A stretch of 50,655 bases of DNA from Aureimonas ureilytica. Its GTDB lineage: Bacteria; Pseudomonadota; Alphaproteobacteria; Rhizobiales; Rhizobiaceae. The notes beneath the pieces were generated by a model. That model was not told where the DNA came from. It did no database searches and saw only the letters and a program-made list of their open reading frames with translations. Both the position numbers and the translations under genes were made by a program. The DNA is taken from positions 1-50,655 of the forward strand of contig NZ_LDQA01000035.1 of the NCBI RefSeq assembly GCF_001475935.1, written 5' to 3'. This document shows, piece by piece, positions 9,489 to 19,218 of this stretch (the stretch's first letter is position 1; each line of letters begins with the position of its first letter).

Positions 9489-12400
9489 ACGTCCTGACGC
9501 CCAAGCTCAATGCGGCGGCGGACCCGCAGCGCATCGCCTCCGACCCCGCGCTTTCCGTTTTCGTGGCGGCCAATGCCGGCTCGGGCAAGACGCATGTTCT
9601 GACCGAGCGCGTGGTGCGCCTGCTCCTGTCGGGTGCCGAGCCCTCGCGCATCCTGTGCCTGACCTACACCAAGGCCGCCGCCGCCGAGATGCAGACGCGC
9701 GTCTTCTCGCGCCTCGCGGCCTGGACGACGATGGACGAGGCCGCGCTCGGCCGCGCCCTGGAGGCCCTGGAGCAGAAGCGCCCCTCGCGCGAGCGCATCG
9801 CGCGGGCACGCCGGCTCTTCGCCTGCGCGCTGGAAACGCCGGGCGGATTGAAGATTCAGACCATCCACGCCTTCTGCGAGGCGATCCTCCATCAATTCCC
9901 GATCGAGGCCAATATTCCCGGCCATTTCGAAGTGATGGACGAGACGGAAAGCGCGCTGCTTCTGGGCGAGGCCCGGCGCATGTTCGTCGCCGGCTCGACC
10001 GACGAACCAGGTGATCCCGAGCGCGCCGAACTGACGCTCGCCTTTGCCGACGCGCTGACGCTGGCGGGCGAATGGGGGCTCGACGCGCTACTCGGCGAGA
10101 TCGTCGCCAAGCGTGACCGCATCCGCCGCCATCTCGCCTCCACGGGGGGCGTGGAAGGCGCGGTGCCGCGCCTGCGCGAGGCGCTGGGCTTGAGGGAGGG
10201 CGACGACGAGGACACGATCCTCGCCGGAGCCATCGACCCGCCGGGCTTCGAGGAAAGCTTCCGCGAGGCGCTGGCCGAGGCCGCCGCGCGCTCGGTCAAG
10301 GCGACCGACGCCAAGCTTGTGGAGAAGCTCAACCTTTTCGAGGCCGCCGAAACTCCGGCGCGCCGCTTCGAGGCGCTGCGCGAGATCGTGCAGAAAAAGG
10401 ATGGCGGGCGCTACAAGCCGTCCTCCGTCGCGACCAAGGCCGTGGCCGACGCCTTCCCGGATTTCGCCGACCGGCTGGAGGAAGCCGCCGACTTCATGGA
10501 CGCGGCCTGCGAGCGGCTGGCGACGCTGCGCCTGTTTCGCGCCAGCCGCGCGGCGCTGACCATCGCCGAGAAGCTGGAGGGCGATTATCAGGCGCTCAAG
10601 CGCAAGCGCGGGCGGCTCGACTTCGAAGACCTCATCGTGCGCACCGCCGATCTTCTCCTGCGCTCGGACGCTTCGAGCTGGGTTCATTTCAAGCTGGATC
10701 AGGGCATCGACCATGTTCTGGTGGACGAGGCGCAGGATACGAGCCCGCGCCAATGGGAGGTCGTGCGCCAGCTGGTGGAGGAATTCTTCGCCGGCGGCAC
10801 GGCCCGCAAGATGCCGCGCACCATCTTCGCCGTGGGCGACGAGAAACAGTCGATCTACTCCTTCCAGGGCGCCTCGCCCGCCATGTTCACCAATGAGCGG
10901 CTGAACCTCCAGCGCCTCGCGGAAGCCGCCGGCCTGCCCTTCGAGCGGGTCGAGCTGCATCGCTCCTTCCGCTCCGTGGCCGATGTTCTCAACGCGGTGG
11001 ATCAGGTCTTCGCCGAACCGGAGGACCGGCGCGGCCTGACCTTCGGCGGCGAGCCGCCCGTCCATGTCTCGGCGCGCGGGGCCGAGCCGGGGCTGATCGA
11101 GGTCTGGCCAGCGCTGATCCCCTCGGCCAAGTCGGAGTCGGACGACTGGCTCGACCCGATCGACCACGAGCCGGAAGCCTCGCCGGCCAACCGGCTGGCG
11201 CGGCGGATCGCTGAGACGATCAAGGGCTGGATCGGCGAGCCGATCAGCGTGAAGGGCGAGCGGCGCGCGCTGGGCGCGGGCGACGTGCTCGTTCTCGTGC
11301 GCAAGCGCTCCGGCTTCGTGGGCGCGATGGGCGCGGCGCTGCGCGAAGCCGGCATTCCCGTCGCGGGCGCGGACCGGCTCGTGATCACGCAGCATATTGC
11401 CGTGTCGGACCTGATCGCGCTCGGCCGCACCGTGTCGAACGCCGAGGACGAACTGTCCCTCGCCGCCGTGCTCAAGAGCCCGCTCTTCGGCTTTTCCGAC
11501 GACGACCTCATGGCGCTCGCCCTGTCGCGCCGCAACGAGGGCCGGCCCGAGCCGCTCTATCTCGCGCTGCGCCTCTTGACCTTCCGTGATGCCGACAAGC
11601 GCCTGCCCGATTTCGTGAAGGGCGCGGCGCGCGAGGCGCTGCTGGTGAAGGCGAGCGCGGCCTTCAAGCGGCTGGAGGAGCTGCGCCGGCGCGCGGGTTT
11701 CGAATCGGTTTTCACCTTCTTTGCCCGCATTCTGGGGCCGGAGGGCGGACGCGCCCAGCTCGTCGCCCGGCTGGGGCGCGACGCGGGCGATGTGGTGGAC
11801 GCGTTTCTCGATCTGGCGCTGGCCGAAGAATCGGCCGGGCGCGGCGGGCTCGACGCTTTTCTGGCCGATCTCGAAGCCTCGCCGCCCGAGATCAAGCGCG
11901 AGATGGAAGGCGGGCGCGGCGAAGTGCGGATCATGACGACCCACGCCTCCAAGGGTCTGGAAGCGCCCGTCGTGTTTCTGGTGGATCCCGGCTCTGCGCC
12001 GTTCAGCCACAGCCATGGGGCGAAGCTCCTGGAATGGGGCGATATGCCGGGTCTCGCGCCCGACCAGCCGCCTGGCTTTCTCTGGTGCCCGGAATCGGCC
12101 CTGCGCAACGACGTGGTGCGCGCGTTGCAAGAGCGCGAGCGCGCTCTCGCGGAGGACGAATATCGCCGGCTTCTTTATGTCGGCATGACACGCGCGGCCG
12201 ACCGGCTCGTGGTGTGCGGCCTGTCGGGCACACGCGGGCCGGACGCCGCCTCCTGGCTGCAACGGGTGGAAAGCGCCCTCGCCCCCCATGCGCGCGAGAT
12301 CAAGGACACGGAAACGGGCGAGCGCCTCGCCTTGCGCTTGGGTGCCGACCCCGCGCGGGACCGGCTGGCGGCGGCCGCCCTCGCCCCGCCCGCCGCGCCC

Positions 12401-13135
12401 TCGCGTGAACTCGACCTGTCACCGCTGCCCGAAGAGCCGCCCCCGCCGCGCCCGCTCGCTCCGTCCACGGCCGGCGGCGCGCATCGCATCGAAACGCTGG
12501 AGGAACTCGACATCCAGCCGCGCGAGCCGGACGAGGCGCTGACGCCGGACGCGCTTTCGCCGGTTCTGGGCGGCGGACGGGAGCCGGGCGTCGCCATCCG
12601 GCGTGGCACGCTGGTCCACAAGCTCCTGCAAATCCTGCCCGACATCGCGCCGGACGATCGCGAAGCGCGCGCGCGCCTCTTCCTGGACGTCGCCGGTGCT
12701 TTCCTGACGCGGGAGGATCGCGAAGCCGTGCTGCACCGCGCCTGCGGTCTCCTGAAAGATCCGCGATTCTCCCCCTATTTCGCGGAAGGCAGCCGCGCCG
12801 AGGTTTCCGTCTCGGGTCGGCTGGAACTCGGCGGCCATTCCTATGTCGTGAACGGCTCGATCGACCGGCTCCGCGTCGAGGGCGGGATCGTGCGCATTCT
12901 CGATTACAAGACGAACAGAGTGTTCACCGAAACGCCGGAGGACGTGCCGCCGCCCTATGTCCTGCAGCTCGCGCTTTATCGCGAACTTCTGAAGCCACTC
13001 TATCCCCAAGCCGAAATCCGGGCGGCTCTGCTCTACACCGAGGGGCCGGTCTTGGTGGAGATCAGCGCCAAGGCCATGGACCGCGCCATTGCCGCGCGGG
13101 CCCGCCAAGCCGCCGGCGCGAAGGGCTCGGCTTGA
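9485..13135 (+). CDS. addA: Double-strand break repair helicase AddA
   Basis: 1216 residues. This is a UvrD/RecB-family helicase with C-terminal nuclease. Walker A ANAGSGKTHVLT begins near residue 29. Walker B VLVDEAQDTSPRQW, GDEKQSIYSFQGA (motif III), MTTHASKGLEAPVV (motif V) and RLLYVGMTRAADRL (motif VI) follow in order. The nuclease end shows GTLVHKLLQ and VRILDYKTNR, with the catalytic Asp and Lys. The start ATG 9485 overlaps the addB stop. Further upstream in-frame codons lie inside addB and are not needed. It acts in the cytosol with AddB on double-stranded DNA ends. Confidence 0.95.
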   Translation: MNVLTPKLNAAADPQRIASDPALSVFVAANAGSGKTHVLTERVVRLLLSGAEPSRILCLTYTKAAAAEMQTRVFSRLAAWTTMDEAALGRALEALEQKRPSRERIARARRLFACALETPGGLKIQTIHAFCEAILHQFPIEANIPGHFEVMDETESALLLGEARRMFVAGSTDEPGDPERAELTLAFADALTLAGEWGLDALLGEIVAKRDRIRRHLASTGGVEGAVPRLREALGLREGDDEDTILAGAIDPPGFEESFREALAEAAARSVKATDAKLVEKLNLFEAAETPARRFEALREIVQKKDGGRYKPSSVATKAVADAFPDFADRLEEAADFMDAACERLATLRLFRASRAALTIAEKLEGDYQALKRKRGRLDFEDLIVRTADLLLRSDASSWVHFKLDQGIDHVLVDEAQDTSPRQWEVVRQLVEEFFAGGTARKMPRTIFAVGDEKQSIYSFQGASPAMFTNERLNLQRLAEAAGLPFERVELHRSFRSVADVLNAVDQVFAEPEDRRGLTFGGEPPVHVSARGAEPGLIEVWPALIPSAKSESDDWLDPIDHEPEASPANRLARRIAETIKGWIGEPISVKGERRALGAGDVLVLVRKRSGFVGAMGAALREAGIPVAGADRLVITQHIAVSDLIALGRTVSNAEDELSLAAVLKSPLFGFSDDDLMALALSRRNEGRPEPLYLALRLLTFRDADKRLPDFVKGAAREALLVKASAAFKRLEELRRRAGFESVFTFFARILGPEGGRAQLVARLGRDAGDVVDAFLDLALAEESAGRGGLDAFLADLEASPPEIKREMEGGRGEVRIMTTHASKGLEAPVVFLVDPGSAPFSHSHGAKLLEWGDMPGLAPDQPPGFLWCPESALRNDVVRALQERERALAEDEYRRLLYVGMTRAADRLVVCGLSGTRGPDAASWLQRVESALAPHAREIKDTETGERLALRLGADPARDRLAAAALAPPAAPSRELDLSPLPEEPPPPRPLAPSTAGGAHRIETLEELDIQPREPDEALTPDALSPVLGGGREPGVAIRRGTLVHKLLQILPDIAPDDREARARLFLDVAGAFLTREDREAVLHRACGLLKDPRFSPYFAEGSRAEVSVSGRLELGGHSYVVNGSIDRLRVEGGIVRILDYKTNRVFTETPEDVPPPYVLQLALYRELLKPLYPQAEIRAALLYTEGPVLVEISAKAMDRAIAARARQAAGAKGSA

Positions 13136-13214
13136 AGAGGGGCCTCGGCCCATCTACCTATGGACGACAGAACGGGAGCGTCTCACGTGAGTCGCACCCA
13201 TTCCCCCTCCCCTC

Positions 13215-13234
13215 GCCGGGCTTTAAAGCCCGGC
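13215..13234. repeat. Perfect 20-bp palindrome upstream of trxA
   Basis: A 20-bp self-complementary sequence (GCCGGGCTTT and its complement, no loop) ends 18 bp before the trxA start. In RNA it would sit just upstream of, or partly mask, the ribosome site. In DNA it could be an operator. Function unknown. Confidence 0.6.
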
Positions 13235-13252
13235 CTTCACCGGAGCCTGACC

Positions 13253-13576
13253 ATGGCCACCAAGAAGACCGACAACAACAGCTTCCAGTCCGACGTTCTG
13301 CAGAACGCCAAGCCCGTCGTGGTGGACTTCTGGGCTGAGTGGTGCGGCCCCTGCAAGATGATCGCCCCGGCGCTCGAGGAAATCTCGGAAGAGATGGGCG
13401 CGGTCGACATCGTGAAGGTGAATATCGACGAGAACCCGGACCTCGCCGCGCAGTTCGGCGTGCGCTCGATTCCGACGCTCATGCTTTTCAAGAATGGCGA
13501 GCAGGCCTCGGTTCAGGTCGGCGCGGCCCCGAAGTCCAAGCTTGTCGCCTGGATCAATTCCAACGTCGCGGCCTGA
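13253..13576 (+). CDS. trxA: Thioredoxin 1
   Basis: 107 residues, the usual length of thioredoxin. It carries the redox motif WCGPCKM, the [11 protein letters not shown] approach strand and the cis-proline IPTLMLF. It reduces cytosolic protein disulfides and is recharged by thioredoxin reductase. ATG 13253 was chosen over upstream in-frame starts because it gives the canonical length and has GGAG at a suitable distance. It lies 117 bp after addA with a perfect palindrome in the gap, so it may have its own promoter or processing site. A strong bidirectional hairpin follows, facing folC. Confidence 0.96.
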   Translation: MATKKTDNNSFQSDVLQNAKPVVVDFWAEWCGPCKMIAPALEEISEEMGAVDIVKVNIDENPDLAAQFGVRSIPTLMLFKNGEQASVQVGAAPKSKLVAWINSNVAA

Positions 13577-13596
13577 TCGACCAAGCCCCAAACGTC

Positions 13597-13625
13597 AAAA
13601 GCCCGCGCGGTGCGCGGGCTTTTTT
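13597..13625. terminator. Bidirectional terminator between trxA and folC
   Basis: An 11-bp GC-rich stem (13598-13608 with 13612-13622) with a 3-base loop is flanked by A on the left and T on the right, so it can stop transcription from both convergent units. Confidence 0.9.
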
Positions 13626-13643
13626 ATGCGTGGTCCAAGTTCC

Positions 13644-14981
13644 TCAGCGCGGCGCGAGGCCGCTTTCGCGCAGGACATCGCCCGCCAGATAAAGCGAGCC
13701 GCAGACGAGAAAGCGTGGCGCTGGGCTCGACTGCCAGCCGGTGGAGACCAGCCGGATCGCCTCTTCCACGCTGTCGCAGGGCTCGGCCTCCAGCCCCGCG
13801 TCGATCGCGGCATCGGCCAGCTCCTCCGCCGACAGGCCGCTGTCGGACGAGCGGATCGGCACGGTGAAGACATGGCGCGCCATGCCGGCGAAGGCTTCGA
13901 AGAAGCCGACCGGCTCCTTGGTGTTCAGCATCCCCGCGATCAGAAACAGCGGGCGCTGCGTGCGGTCTTCCAGATCGGCCAGAGCTTCGGCCACGACGAG
14001 GCCGGCGCCGGGATTGTGCCCGCCATCCAGCCAAAGTTCGGAGCCGGGAACGCAAAGATCGAAGAGCCGGCCCGACGTGATGCGCTGGAGACGACCCGGC
14101 CATTCGACGCGCGTCAGCCCCGCTTCGATCGCGGCCTGGGGCGGGTCGAAGCCACCCGCGCGCAGCGCCGCGATGGCCGTCGCCGCATTGCCGAGCTGGT
14201 GCCGGCCGGGCAGACGCGGCATGGGCAGGTCCATCAGCCCGCGCTCGTCCTGATAGACGAGGCGGCCATGCTCCTCGAAGGCCAGGAAATCCTGCCCATA
14301 GACATGAACGCGCGCGCCGGTCCGCTCCGCCTCGCGGCGCAGGACGCCGAGCGCCCCTTCGCTGGTCTGCGGGCCGATGACCACGGGCACGCCGCGCTTG
14401 AAGATGCCGGCCTTCTCGCCCGCTATCTTCTCGACCGTATCCCCGAGGAAAGCCTGATGATCCAGCGAGATCGCGGTGACGACACTGACCGCCGCCGTCT
14501 CGATCACGTTGGTCGCGTCGAAGCGCCCGCCGAGCCCGACTTCCAGCACCGTCGCATCGGCCGGATGTTCGGCAAAGAGCACGAAGGCGACCGCCGTCAG
14601 AAGCTCGAACACCGTGATGGGCCGGCCCGCATTGACTGTGGCGACACGGCGGATCGTTTCCGCCAGTTCCTCGTCCGACACGAGTTCGCCCCGACCGCCT
14701 GCTTGGCCGAGCCGGTAGCGCTCGCGCCAGTCCACCAGATGCGGCGAGGTGTGGACATGCACCGCACGGCCCGCCGCCTCCAGAATGGCGCGGGAAAAGG
14801 CCGAGGTGGAGCCCTTGCCATTGGTGCCCGCGACATGGATCGTCGGCGGCAGGCGAAGCTGCGGCGCGCCGAGATCGTCCAGAAGGCGCAAGATCCGGTC
14901 GAGCTTCAGGTCGAAGCCCTTCGGGTGCAGTTCGAGAAGCTTGCCGATTTCCTGATCGGCAAGGCTTGGAACGGATGTCAC
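13644..14981 (-). CDS. folC: Bifunctional folylpolyglutamate/dihydrofolate synthase
   Basis: 445 residues. It is a MurD-like ligase that adds glutamate to dihydropteroate and folates using ATP. Visible are the P-loop GTNGKGST near residue 50, the TSPHL substrate loop, EVGLGGRFDATNV, and SLDHQAFLG with the folate/Mg loop. The C-terminal domain carries ELWLDGGHNPGA. The start is 14 bp after the accD stop, so it is the last gene of the trpF-trpB-cutA-trpA-accD-folC transcript, an order typical of alphaproteobacteria. Confidence 0.95.
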   Translation of the reverse strand: MTSVPSLADQEIGKLLELHPKGFDLKLDRILRLLDDLGAPQLRLPPTIHVAGTNGKGSTSAFSRAILEAAGRAVHVHTSPHLVDWRERYRLGQAGGRGELVSDEELAETIRRVATVNAGRPITVFELLTAVAFVLFAEHPADATVLEVGLGGRFDATNVIETAAVSVVTAISLDHQAFLGDTVEKIAGEKAGIFKRGVPVVIGPQTSEGALGVLRREAERTGARVHVYGQDFLAFEEHGRLVYQDERGLMDLPMPRLPGRHQLGNAATAIAALRAGGFDPPQAAIEAGLTRVEWPGRLQRITSGRLFDLCVPGSELWLDGGHNPGAGLVVAEALADLEDRTQRPLFLIAGMLNTKEPVGFFEAFAGMARHVFTVPIRSSDSGLSAEELADAAIDAGLEAEPCDSVEEAIRLVSTGWQSSPAPRFLVCGSLYLAGDVLRESGLAPR

Positions 14982-14995
14982 GGGCGCTCCGGGTG

Positions 14996-15916
14996 TCAGG
15001 CGGCGTCGGCTTCGGCCGGAGCCGCACCGTCGTTTTCGGGCGGCGGCGGCAAAAGCGCGACCGGGGTCTTGGTCAGAACTTTCAGAAGGCGCGCGATCGT
15101 GCCTTTCAGCTCGTGGCGATGGACCACCATGTCCACCATCCCATGCTCCATCAGATATTCGGACCGCTGGAAGCCTTCGGGCAGCTTTTCGCGGATCGTC
15201 TGCTCGATGACGCGCGCGCCGGCAAAGCCGATCACCGCGCCGGGCTCGGCGATGTGGACATCGCCCAGCATGGCGTAGGAGGCGGTCACGCCGCCCGTGG
15301 TCGGATTGGTGAGAACGACGATATAGGGAAGGCCGGCATCCTTCACCATATCGACCGCGACCGTCGTGCGCGGCAGCTGCATCAGCGACAGGATGCCTTC
15401 CTGCATCCGCGCGCCGCCCGAGCCCGCGAAGAGAACCAGCGGACGCTTGCGATCCACCGCCGTTTCGGCCGCCGTGACGATGGCCTCGCCCGCCGCCATG
15501 CCGAGCGAGCCACCCATGAAGGCGAAGTCCTGAACGGCGGCGACGATCGGCAGCGTCTCGATCTCGCCCGCCGCCACCAGCACGGAATCCTCAAGACCCG
15601 TCTTGGTCTTGTATTCCTTCAAACGGTCCGTGTAGCGCTTGGAATCGCGGAACTTCAGCGGGTCCAGCGGCACCTTTTCCAGCGCGATCTCCTCGAACAC
15701 GCCGCCATCGAAGAAATGGGTCAGGCGATCGCGCGCCCCGATCTTCATATGAACGTCGGACGATGGGATGACGAACTGGTTGGCTTCCAGATCCTTGTGA
15801 AAGACCATCTCGCCCGTTTCCGGGCACTTGATCCACAGGTTCTCCGGCAGTTCGCGCGAGGGCTGGCCGAGAAGGCTGGTCAGCTTGGGGCGAACGTAAT
15901 TGGTGATCCAGTTCAT
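14996..15916 (-). CDS. accD: Acetyl-CoA carboxylase carboxyltransferase beta subunit, zinc finger degenerate
   Basis: 306 residues from ATG at 15916 ([10 protein letters not shown]). With AccA it forms the carboxyltransferase that moves CO2 from biotin carrier to acetyl-CoA, the first step of fatty acid synthesis. The crotonase-like core is clear ([40 protein letters not shown]). The N-terminal Cys4 zinc ribbon has only one cysteine left, Cys31 in KCPET. The other three positions hold Thr34, Ile50 and Ser53 (VIPSSDVHM). I recall this loss as usual in Rhizobiales. The C-terminus is Ala/Pro-rich. Confidence 0.95.
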   Translation of the reverse strand: MNWITNYVRPKLTSLLGQPSRELPENLWIKCPETGEMVFHKDLEANQFVIPSSDVHMKIGARDRLTHFFDGGVFEEIALEKVPLDPLKFRDSKRYTDRLKEYKTKTGLEDSVLVAAGEIETLPIVAAVQDFAFMGGSLGMAAGEAIVTAAETAVDRKRPLVLFAGSGGARMQEGILSLMQLPRTTVAVDMVKDAGLPYIVVLTNPTTGGVTASYAMLGDVHIAEPGAVIGFAGARVIEQTIREKLPEGFQRSEYLMEHGMVDMVVHRHELKGTIARLLKVLTKTPVALLPPPPENDGAAPAEADAA

Positions 15917-15981
15917 CGGGGCGATCCCTCGGAAATGCGTGTCGCCCGCAGCGGGCGCGAAAGGGTGAGATGGCGTGCCGC

Positions 15982-16809
15982 TCAGGCCGCCGCAAGCTTC
16001 AGATCGGCAAGGCCGCCGGCCAACTCGCGCACGAGCCCGCAGACCGCATCGACCACGGCCTGCGTGCCGCCCTCCGCCGCGCCTTCCATGGCCGCGACGA
16101 GCGCCGAGCCGACGACCACGCCGTCCGCATGGCGGCCGATGGCGCGGGCCTGCTCGGCCGTGCGCACGCCGAAGCCGACGCAGACGGGCAGCGAGGTCTG
16201 GCCCTTGATGCGCTGAACGGCGGCCGACACGGCCGACGCGTCGGGTGCGGCGGAGCCGGTGATGCCGTTGATCGAAACGTAGTAGACGAAGCCCGACGTG
16301 TTCTTGAGCACCGCCGGCAGGCGCTTCTCGTCGGTCGTGGGCGTGGCGAGACGCACGAAGTTCAGCCCGCCCTCCACGGCCGGCAGGCACAGCTCGTCGT
16401 CCATCTCGGGCGGTAGATCGACCACGATCAGCCCATCGACGCCCGCCGCCTTGGCATCCGCCACGAAGCGATCGACGCCGTAGATATAGACCGGGTTGAA
16501 ATAGCCCATGAGGATGATGGGCGTGCGATCATCGATCTCGCGGAAGCGGCGCACCGTCTCCAGCGTGCGGCCCAGCGTCTCGCCGGCGTTCAACGCGCGC
16601 AGGCCGGCGCGCTGGATCGCCGGGCCATCCGCCATCGGGTCGGAAAAGGGCATGCCGAGTTCGATCAGATCAGCGCCCGCGCCCGGCAGGCCCTTGAGAA
16701 CTTCCAGCGTCGTCGCCCCGTCCGGGTCGCCCGCCATGATGAAGGTCACGAGCGCGGGCCGCCCTTCGGCCTTGAGATCGGCAAAGCGCGTTTCGATGCG
16801 TGTCGTCAT
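15982..16809 (-). CDS. trpA: Tryptophan synthase alpha subunit
   Basis: 275 residues from ATG 16809 (MTTRIETRF), with GAGG seven bases upstream. An in-frame ATG nine codons earlier is less likely. The TIM-barrel enzyme cleaves indole-3-glycerol phosphate and channels indole to TrpB. The catalytic Glu and Asp are visible in [19 protein letters not shown], and the phosphate-binding GFGVRTAEQ and GVVVGSALV strands follow. It lies downstream of trpB, separated by cutA, and upstream of accD. Confidence 0.96.
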   Translation of the reverse strand: MTTRIETRFADLKAEGRPALVTFIMAGDPDGATTLEVLKGLPGAGADLIELGMPFSDPMADGPAIQRAGLRALNAGETLGRTLETVRRFREIDDRTPIILMGYFNPVYIYGVDRFVADAKAAGVDGLIVVDLPPEMDDELCLPAVEGGLNFVRLATPTTDEKRLPAVLKNTSGFVYYVSINGITGSAAPDASAVSAAVQRIKGQTSLPVCVGFGVRTAEQARAIGRHADGVVVGSALVAAMEGAAEGGTQAVVDAVCGLVRELAGGLADLKLAAA

Positions 16810-16846
16810 GGTAAAGCCTCGCGCCCGGTTCGTCATCCAGAGTTCG

Positions 16847-17167
16847 TCAAGAGGATGCGATACAGGCGTCCGCGATCCATCTCAAGGTGGCCTCGTCCGC
16901 CAGCATAGGCGTTCCCAGGATCGCAGGCGTCTCATAGGGGTGCAGATCGCGGATCGCGGCGGCCACGCTCTCGAAAAGATCGGCCCGCGTTTTCAGTACA
17001 AGCGGCACTTCGGCCGCCCGCTCGATCGTCCCGTTCCACCAGTAGCGGCTCTCGATCGGCGCGCCGATCTGGCTGCAGGCCACCAGACGCCGCCCCAGAA
17101 GCGCATCGGCGATCTCGCGCGCCGTCGCCTCGTCCGGGCAGGTCACGTCGATCGAGATCGCCGGCAT
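16847..17167 (-). CDS. cutA: CutA divalent-cation tolerance protein family
   Basis: 106 residues, a typical CutA length. Signatures are [22 protein letters not shown], seen here as two adjoining pieces ([10 protein letters not shown] and ESRYWWNG), EVPLVLKT and the HPYETPAIL strand. CutA is a very stable trimer first linked to copper tolerance; its biochemical role is still unclear. It sits between trpB (9-bp gap) and trpA (37-bp gap), with AAGGA six bases before ATG, so it is well placed to be translated from the trp mRNA. The insertion between trpB and trpA is uncommon. Confidence 0.93.
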   Translation of the reverse strand: MPAISIDVTCPDEATAREIADALLGRRLVACSQIGAPIESRYWWNGTIERAAEVPLVLKTRADLFESVAAAIRDLHPYETPAILGTPMLADEATLRWIADACIASS

Positions 17168-17176
17168 GGCTTGTCC

Positions 17177-18400
17177 TTAGATTTCCAGCCCCATGGACTT
17201 GGCGATCGTGTGAACGTCCTTGTCGCCGCGCCCCGAGAGGCACAGGACGATGGACTGGTCCCGGCTCATGGTGGGCGCGATCTTGGCGACATGGGCGAGG
17301 CCATGGGCCGATTCCAGCGCCGGGATGATGCCTTCCATGCGGGTGCAGAGATGGAAGGCGTCCACCGCTTCGGTGTCCGTCACCGGCACATAGGAGACGC
17401 GGCCGGTGTCGCGCAGCCAGGCGTGCTCGGGGCCGACGCCGGGATAGTCGAGGCCGGCGGAAATGGAATGCCCTTCCAGAATCTGGCCGCTCTCGTCCTG
17501 AAGAAGATAGGTGCGGTTGCCGTGGAGCACGCCGGGCCGGCCGCCGCTCATGGAGGCGGCATGGCCGTTTGGCACGTCGATCCCATGACCGCCCGCTTCC
17601 GCGCCGTAGATCGCGACGGAGGGATCGTCCAGGAAGGCGCGGAACATGCCGATGGCGTTGGACCCGCCGCCGACGCAGGCGACCACGGCGTCCGGCAGCG
17701 CGCCGGTCTCATCCAGCATCTGCTGGCGCGTTTCGTCGCCGATGATCTGCTGGAAGTCGCGCACCATGGCGGGATAGGGATGCGGGCCGGCGGCGGTGCC
17801 GATCAGGTAATACGTGTCCTCGACATTGGTCACCCAGTCGCGCAGCGCCTCGTTCATGGCGTCCTTCAGCGTGCCGGCGCCGGCCGTCACCGCGCGCACC
17901 TCGGCACCCAGAAGCTTCATGCGAAAGACGTTGGGCTTCTGGCGCTCGACATCCGTCGCGCCCATGAAGACGACGCACGGCATGCCGAAGCGCGCGCAGA
18001 CGGTGGCGGTGGCAACACCATGCTGCCCCGCGCCGGTTTCGGCGATGATGCGCGTCTTGCCCATGCGGCGCGCGAGCAAGATCTGCCCGAGGCAGTTGTT
18101 GATCTTGTGCGAGCCGGTGTGGTTCAGTTCCTCGCGCTTGAAGTAGACGCGCGCGCCGCCGAAATGCTCCGTCAGCCGCTCGGCGAAATAGAGCGGGCTC
18201 GGGCGGCCGGTATAATGGGTCTGGAGATCGGCGAGTTGCGAGAGAAAGCTCTCGTCGGTCTTGGCCGCCTTGTAGGCCGCTTCGAGGTCCAGAATGATGG
18301 GCATCAGCGTTTCGGCAACGAAACGACCGCCGAATAGGCCGAAGCGGCCATCATCGTCCGGGCCGAGCTTGAAGGAATTGGGGGTCGGGATCTCGGTCAT
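17177..18400 (-). CDS. trpB: Tryptophan synthase beta subunit
   Basis: 407 residues. This PLP enzyme condenses indole with serine. The PLP lysine is in [11 protein letters not shown], the phosphate-binding [10 protein letters not shown] loop and the EAGGHG segment are present, and the N-terminal [10 protein letters not shown] matches TrpB1. The start ATG 18400 overlaps the trpF stop (ATGA), implying coupling. No anomalies. Confidence 0.97.
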   Translation of the reverse strand: MTEIPTPNSFKLGPDDDGRFGLFGGRFVAETLMPIILDLEAAYKAAKTDESFLSQLADLQTHYTGRPSPLYFAERLTEHFGGARVYFKREELNHTGSHKINNCLGQILLARRMGKTRIIAETGAGQHGVATATVCARFGMPCVVFMGATDVERQKPNVFRMKLLGAEVRAVTAGAGTLKDAMNEALRDWVTNVEDTYYLIGTAAGPHPYPAMVRDFQQIIGDETRQQMLDETGALPDAVVACVGGGSNAIGMFRAFLDDPSVAIYGAEAGGHGIDVPNGHAASMSGGRPGVLHGNRTYLLQDESGQILEGHSISAGLDYPGVGPEHAWLRDTGRVSYVPVTDTEAVDAFHLCTRMEGIIPALESAHGLAHVAKIAPTMSRDQSIVLCLSGRGDKDVHTIAKSMGLEI

Positions 18401-19092
18401 GCGAAGCGTCGCTCAAGGCTGGAGGAAGCATCGGACGCGCCAGCCAGCGCAGCGGCGTCGAGCGCGTCGAAGAAACGGTGGATCAGGCCGGCATCCTTGC
18501 GACCCGGGGCGGATTCCAGGCCCGAGGAGGCGTCGAGCCCCTGCGGGCGAACGCGGCGCACGGCCTCGGCCACGTTGGACGGGTTGATGCCGCCCGACAG
18601 AAGGAACTGACGGTCCTCGCCGAGCGCGTCGAGCAGGCTCCAGTCGAAGGACACGCCGTTGCCGCCCGGCAAGACCGAGCCCTTGGGGCGCTTGGCATCC
18701 AGCAGAATCCGGTCGGCGACGGGGCGAAACCGGGCGACGGCCTCCAGATCCTGCGGCATCGAAACGGAAATCGCCTTCATCACCGGCAGGCCGGTCAGCG
18801 CCGCGATCTCGGCGACGCGCGCGGGAGACTCGGAGCCGTGAAGCTGCAGCGTGTCGGGCCGGATGCGCTCGGCGATGCGGGCCAGCGTCTCGTTGTCGGC
18901 GTCGACGGTGACGACGGTCACGGCGGCGCGGCCCAGTGCATGGGCGCGCAGGCGCATCATCGCGTCCATCTCCAGATGGCGCGGGCTCGGGGCGAAGTGA
19001 ATAAAGCCGATTTCCTTGCCGCCGCGCTCCAGCACGGTGTCGATATCGGCTTCGGTCTTCAGTCCGCAGATCTTGATATGCGGTCGTGTCAC
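18397..19092 (-). CDS. trpF: Phosphoribosylanthranilate isomerase
   Basis: 231 residues from GTG 19092, giving the family-typical start [13 protein letters not shown] with the catalytic Cys. An in-frame TTG at 19137 would add 15 residues. Catalytic Asp lies in [10 protein letters not shown]; the phosphate-binding [10 protein letters not shown] and [10 protein letters not shown] loops follow. It catalyses the Amadori rearrangement of N-(5-phosphoribosyl)-anthranilate. First gene of the trpF-trpB-cutA-trpA-accD-folC unit, downstream of a plausible sigma-70-type promoter. Confidence 0.92.
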   Translation of the reverse strand: MTRPHIKICGLKTEADIDTVLERGGKEIGFIHFAPSPRHLEMDAMMRLRAHALGRAAVTVVTVDADNETLARIAERIRPDTLQLHGSESPARVAEIAALTGLPVMKAISVSMPQDLEAVARFRPVADRILLDAKRPKGSVLPGGNGVSFDWSLLDALGEDRQFLLSGGINPSNVAEAVRRVRPQGLDASSGLESAPGRKDAGLIHRFFDALDAAALAGASDASSSLERRFA

Positions 19093-19176
19093 GCGTTCAT
19101 CCCGGTTCGGCCGATCGAAGCGGCCCGTGAGGCTCAAGCTCGTGTAAAGACAGTCTTATCGCCTCGGAATACGGCG

Positions 19177-19204
19177 AGTGTAAAGCGCAGCGCCGGTTTG
19201 CCAA
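19177..19204 (-). promoter_or_regulatory. Putative housekeeping promoter of the trpF operon
   Basis: On the minus strand, TTGGCA (19199-19204) and TACACT (19177-19182) are 16 bp apart. An 11-bp palindrome AAGACAGTCTT (19147-19157) lies between this and the trpF start and could be an operator or part of the leader. Match by eye only. Confidence 0.4.
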
Positions 19205-19218
19205 TGCATTTGCGACGA

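Noticed and set aside
10088-12289. 733-codon minus-strand frame within addA
   Set aside because: No recognisable motif and antisense to intact AddA; typical high-GC shadow.
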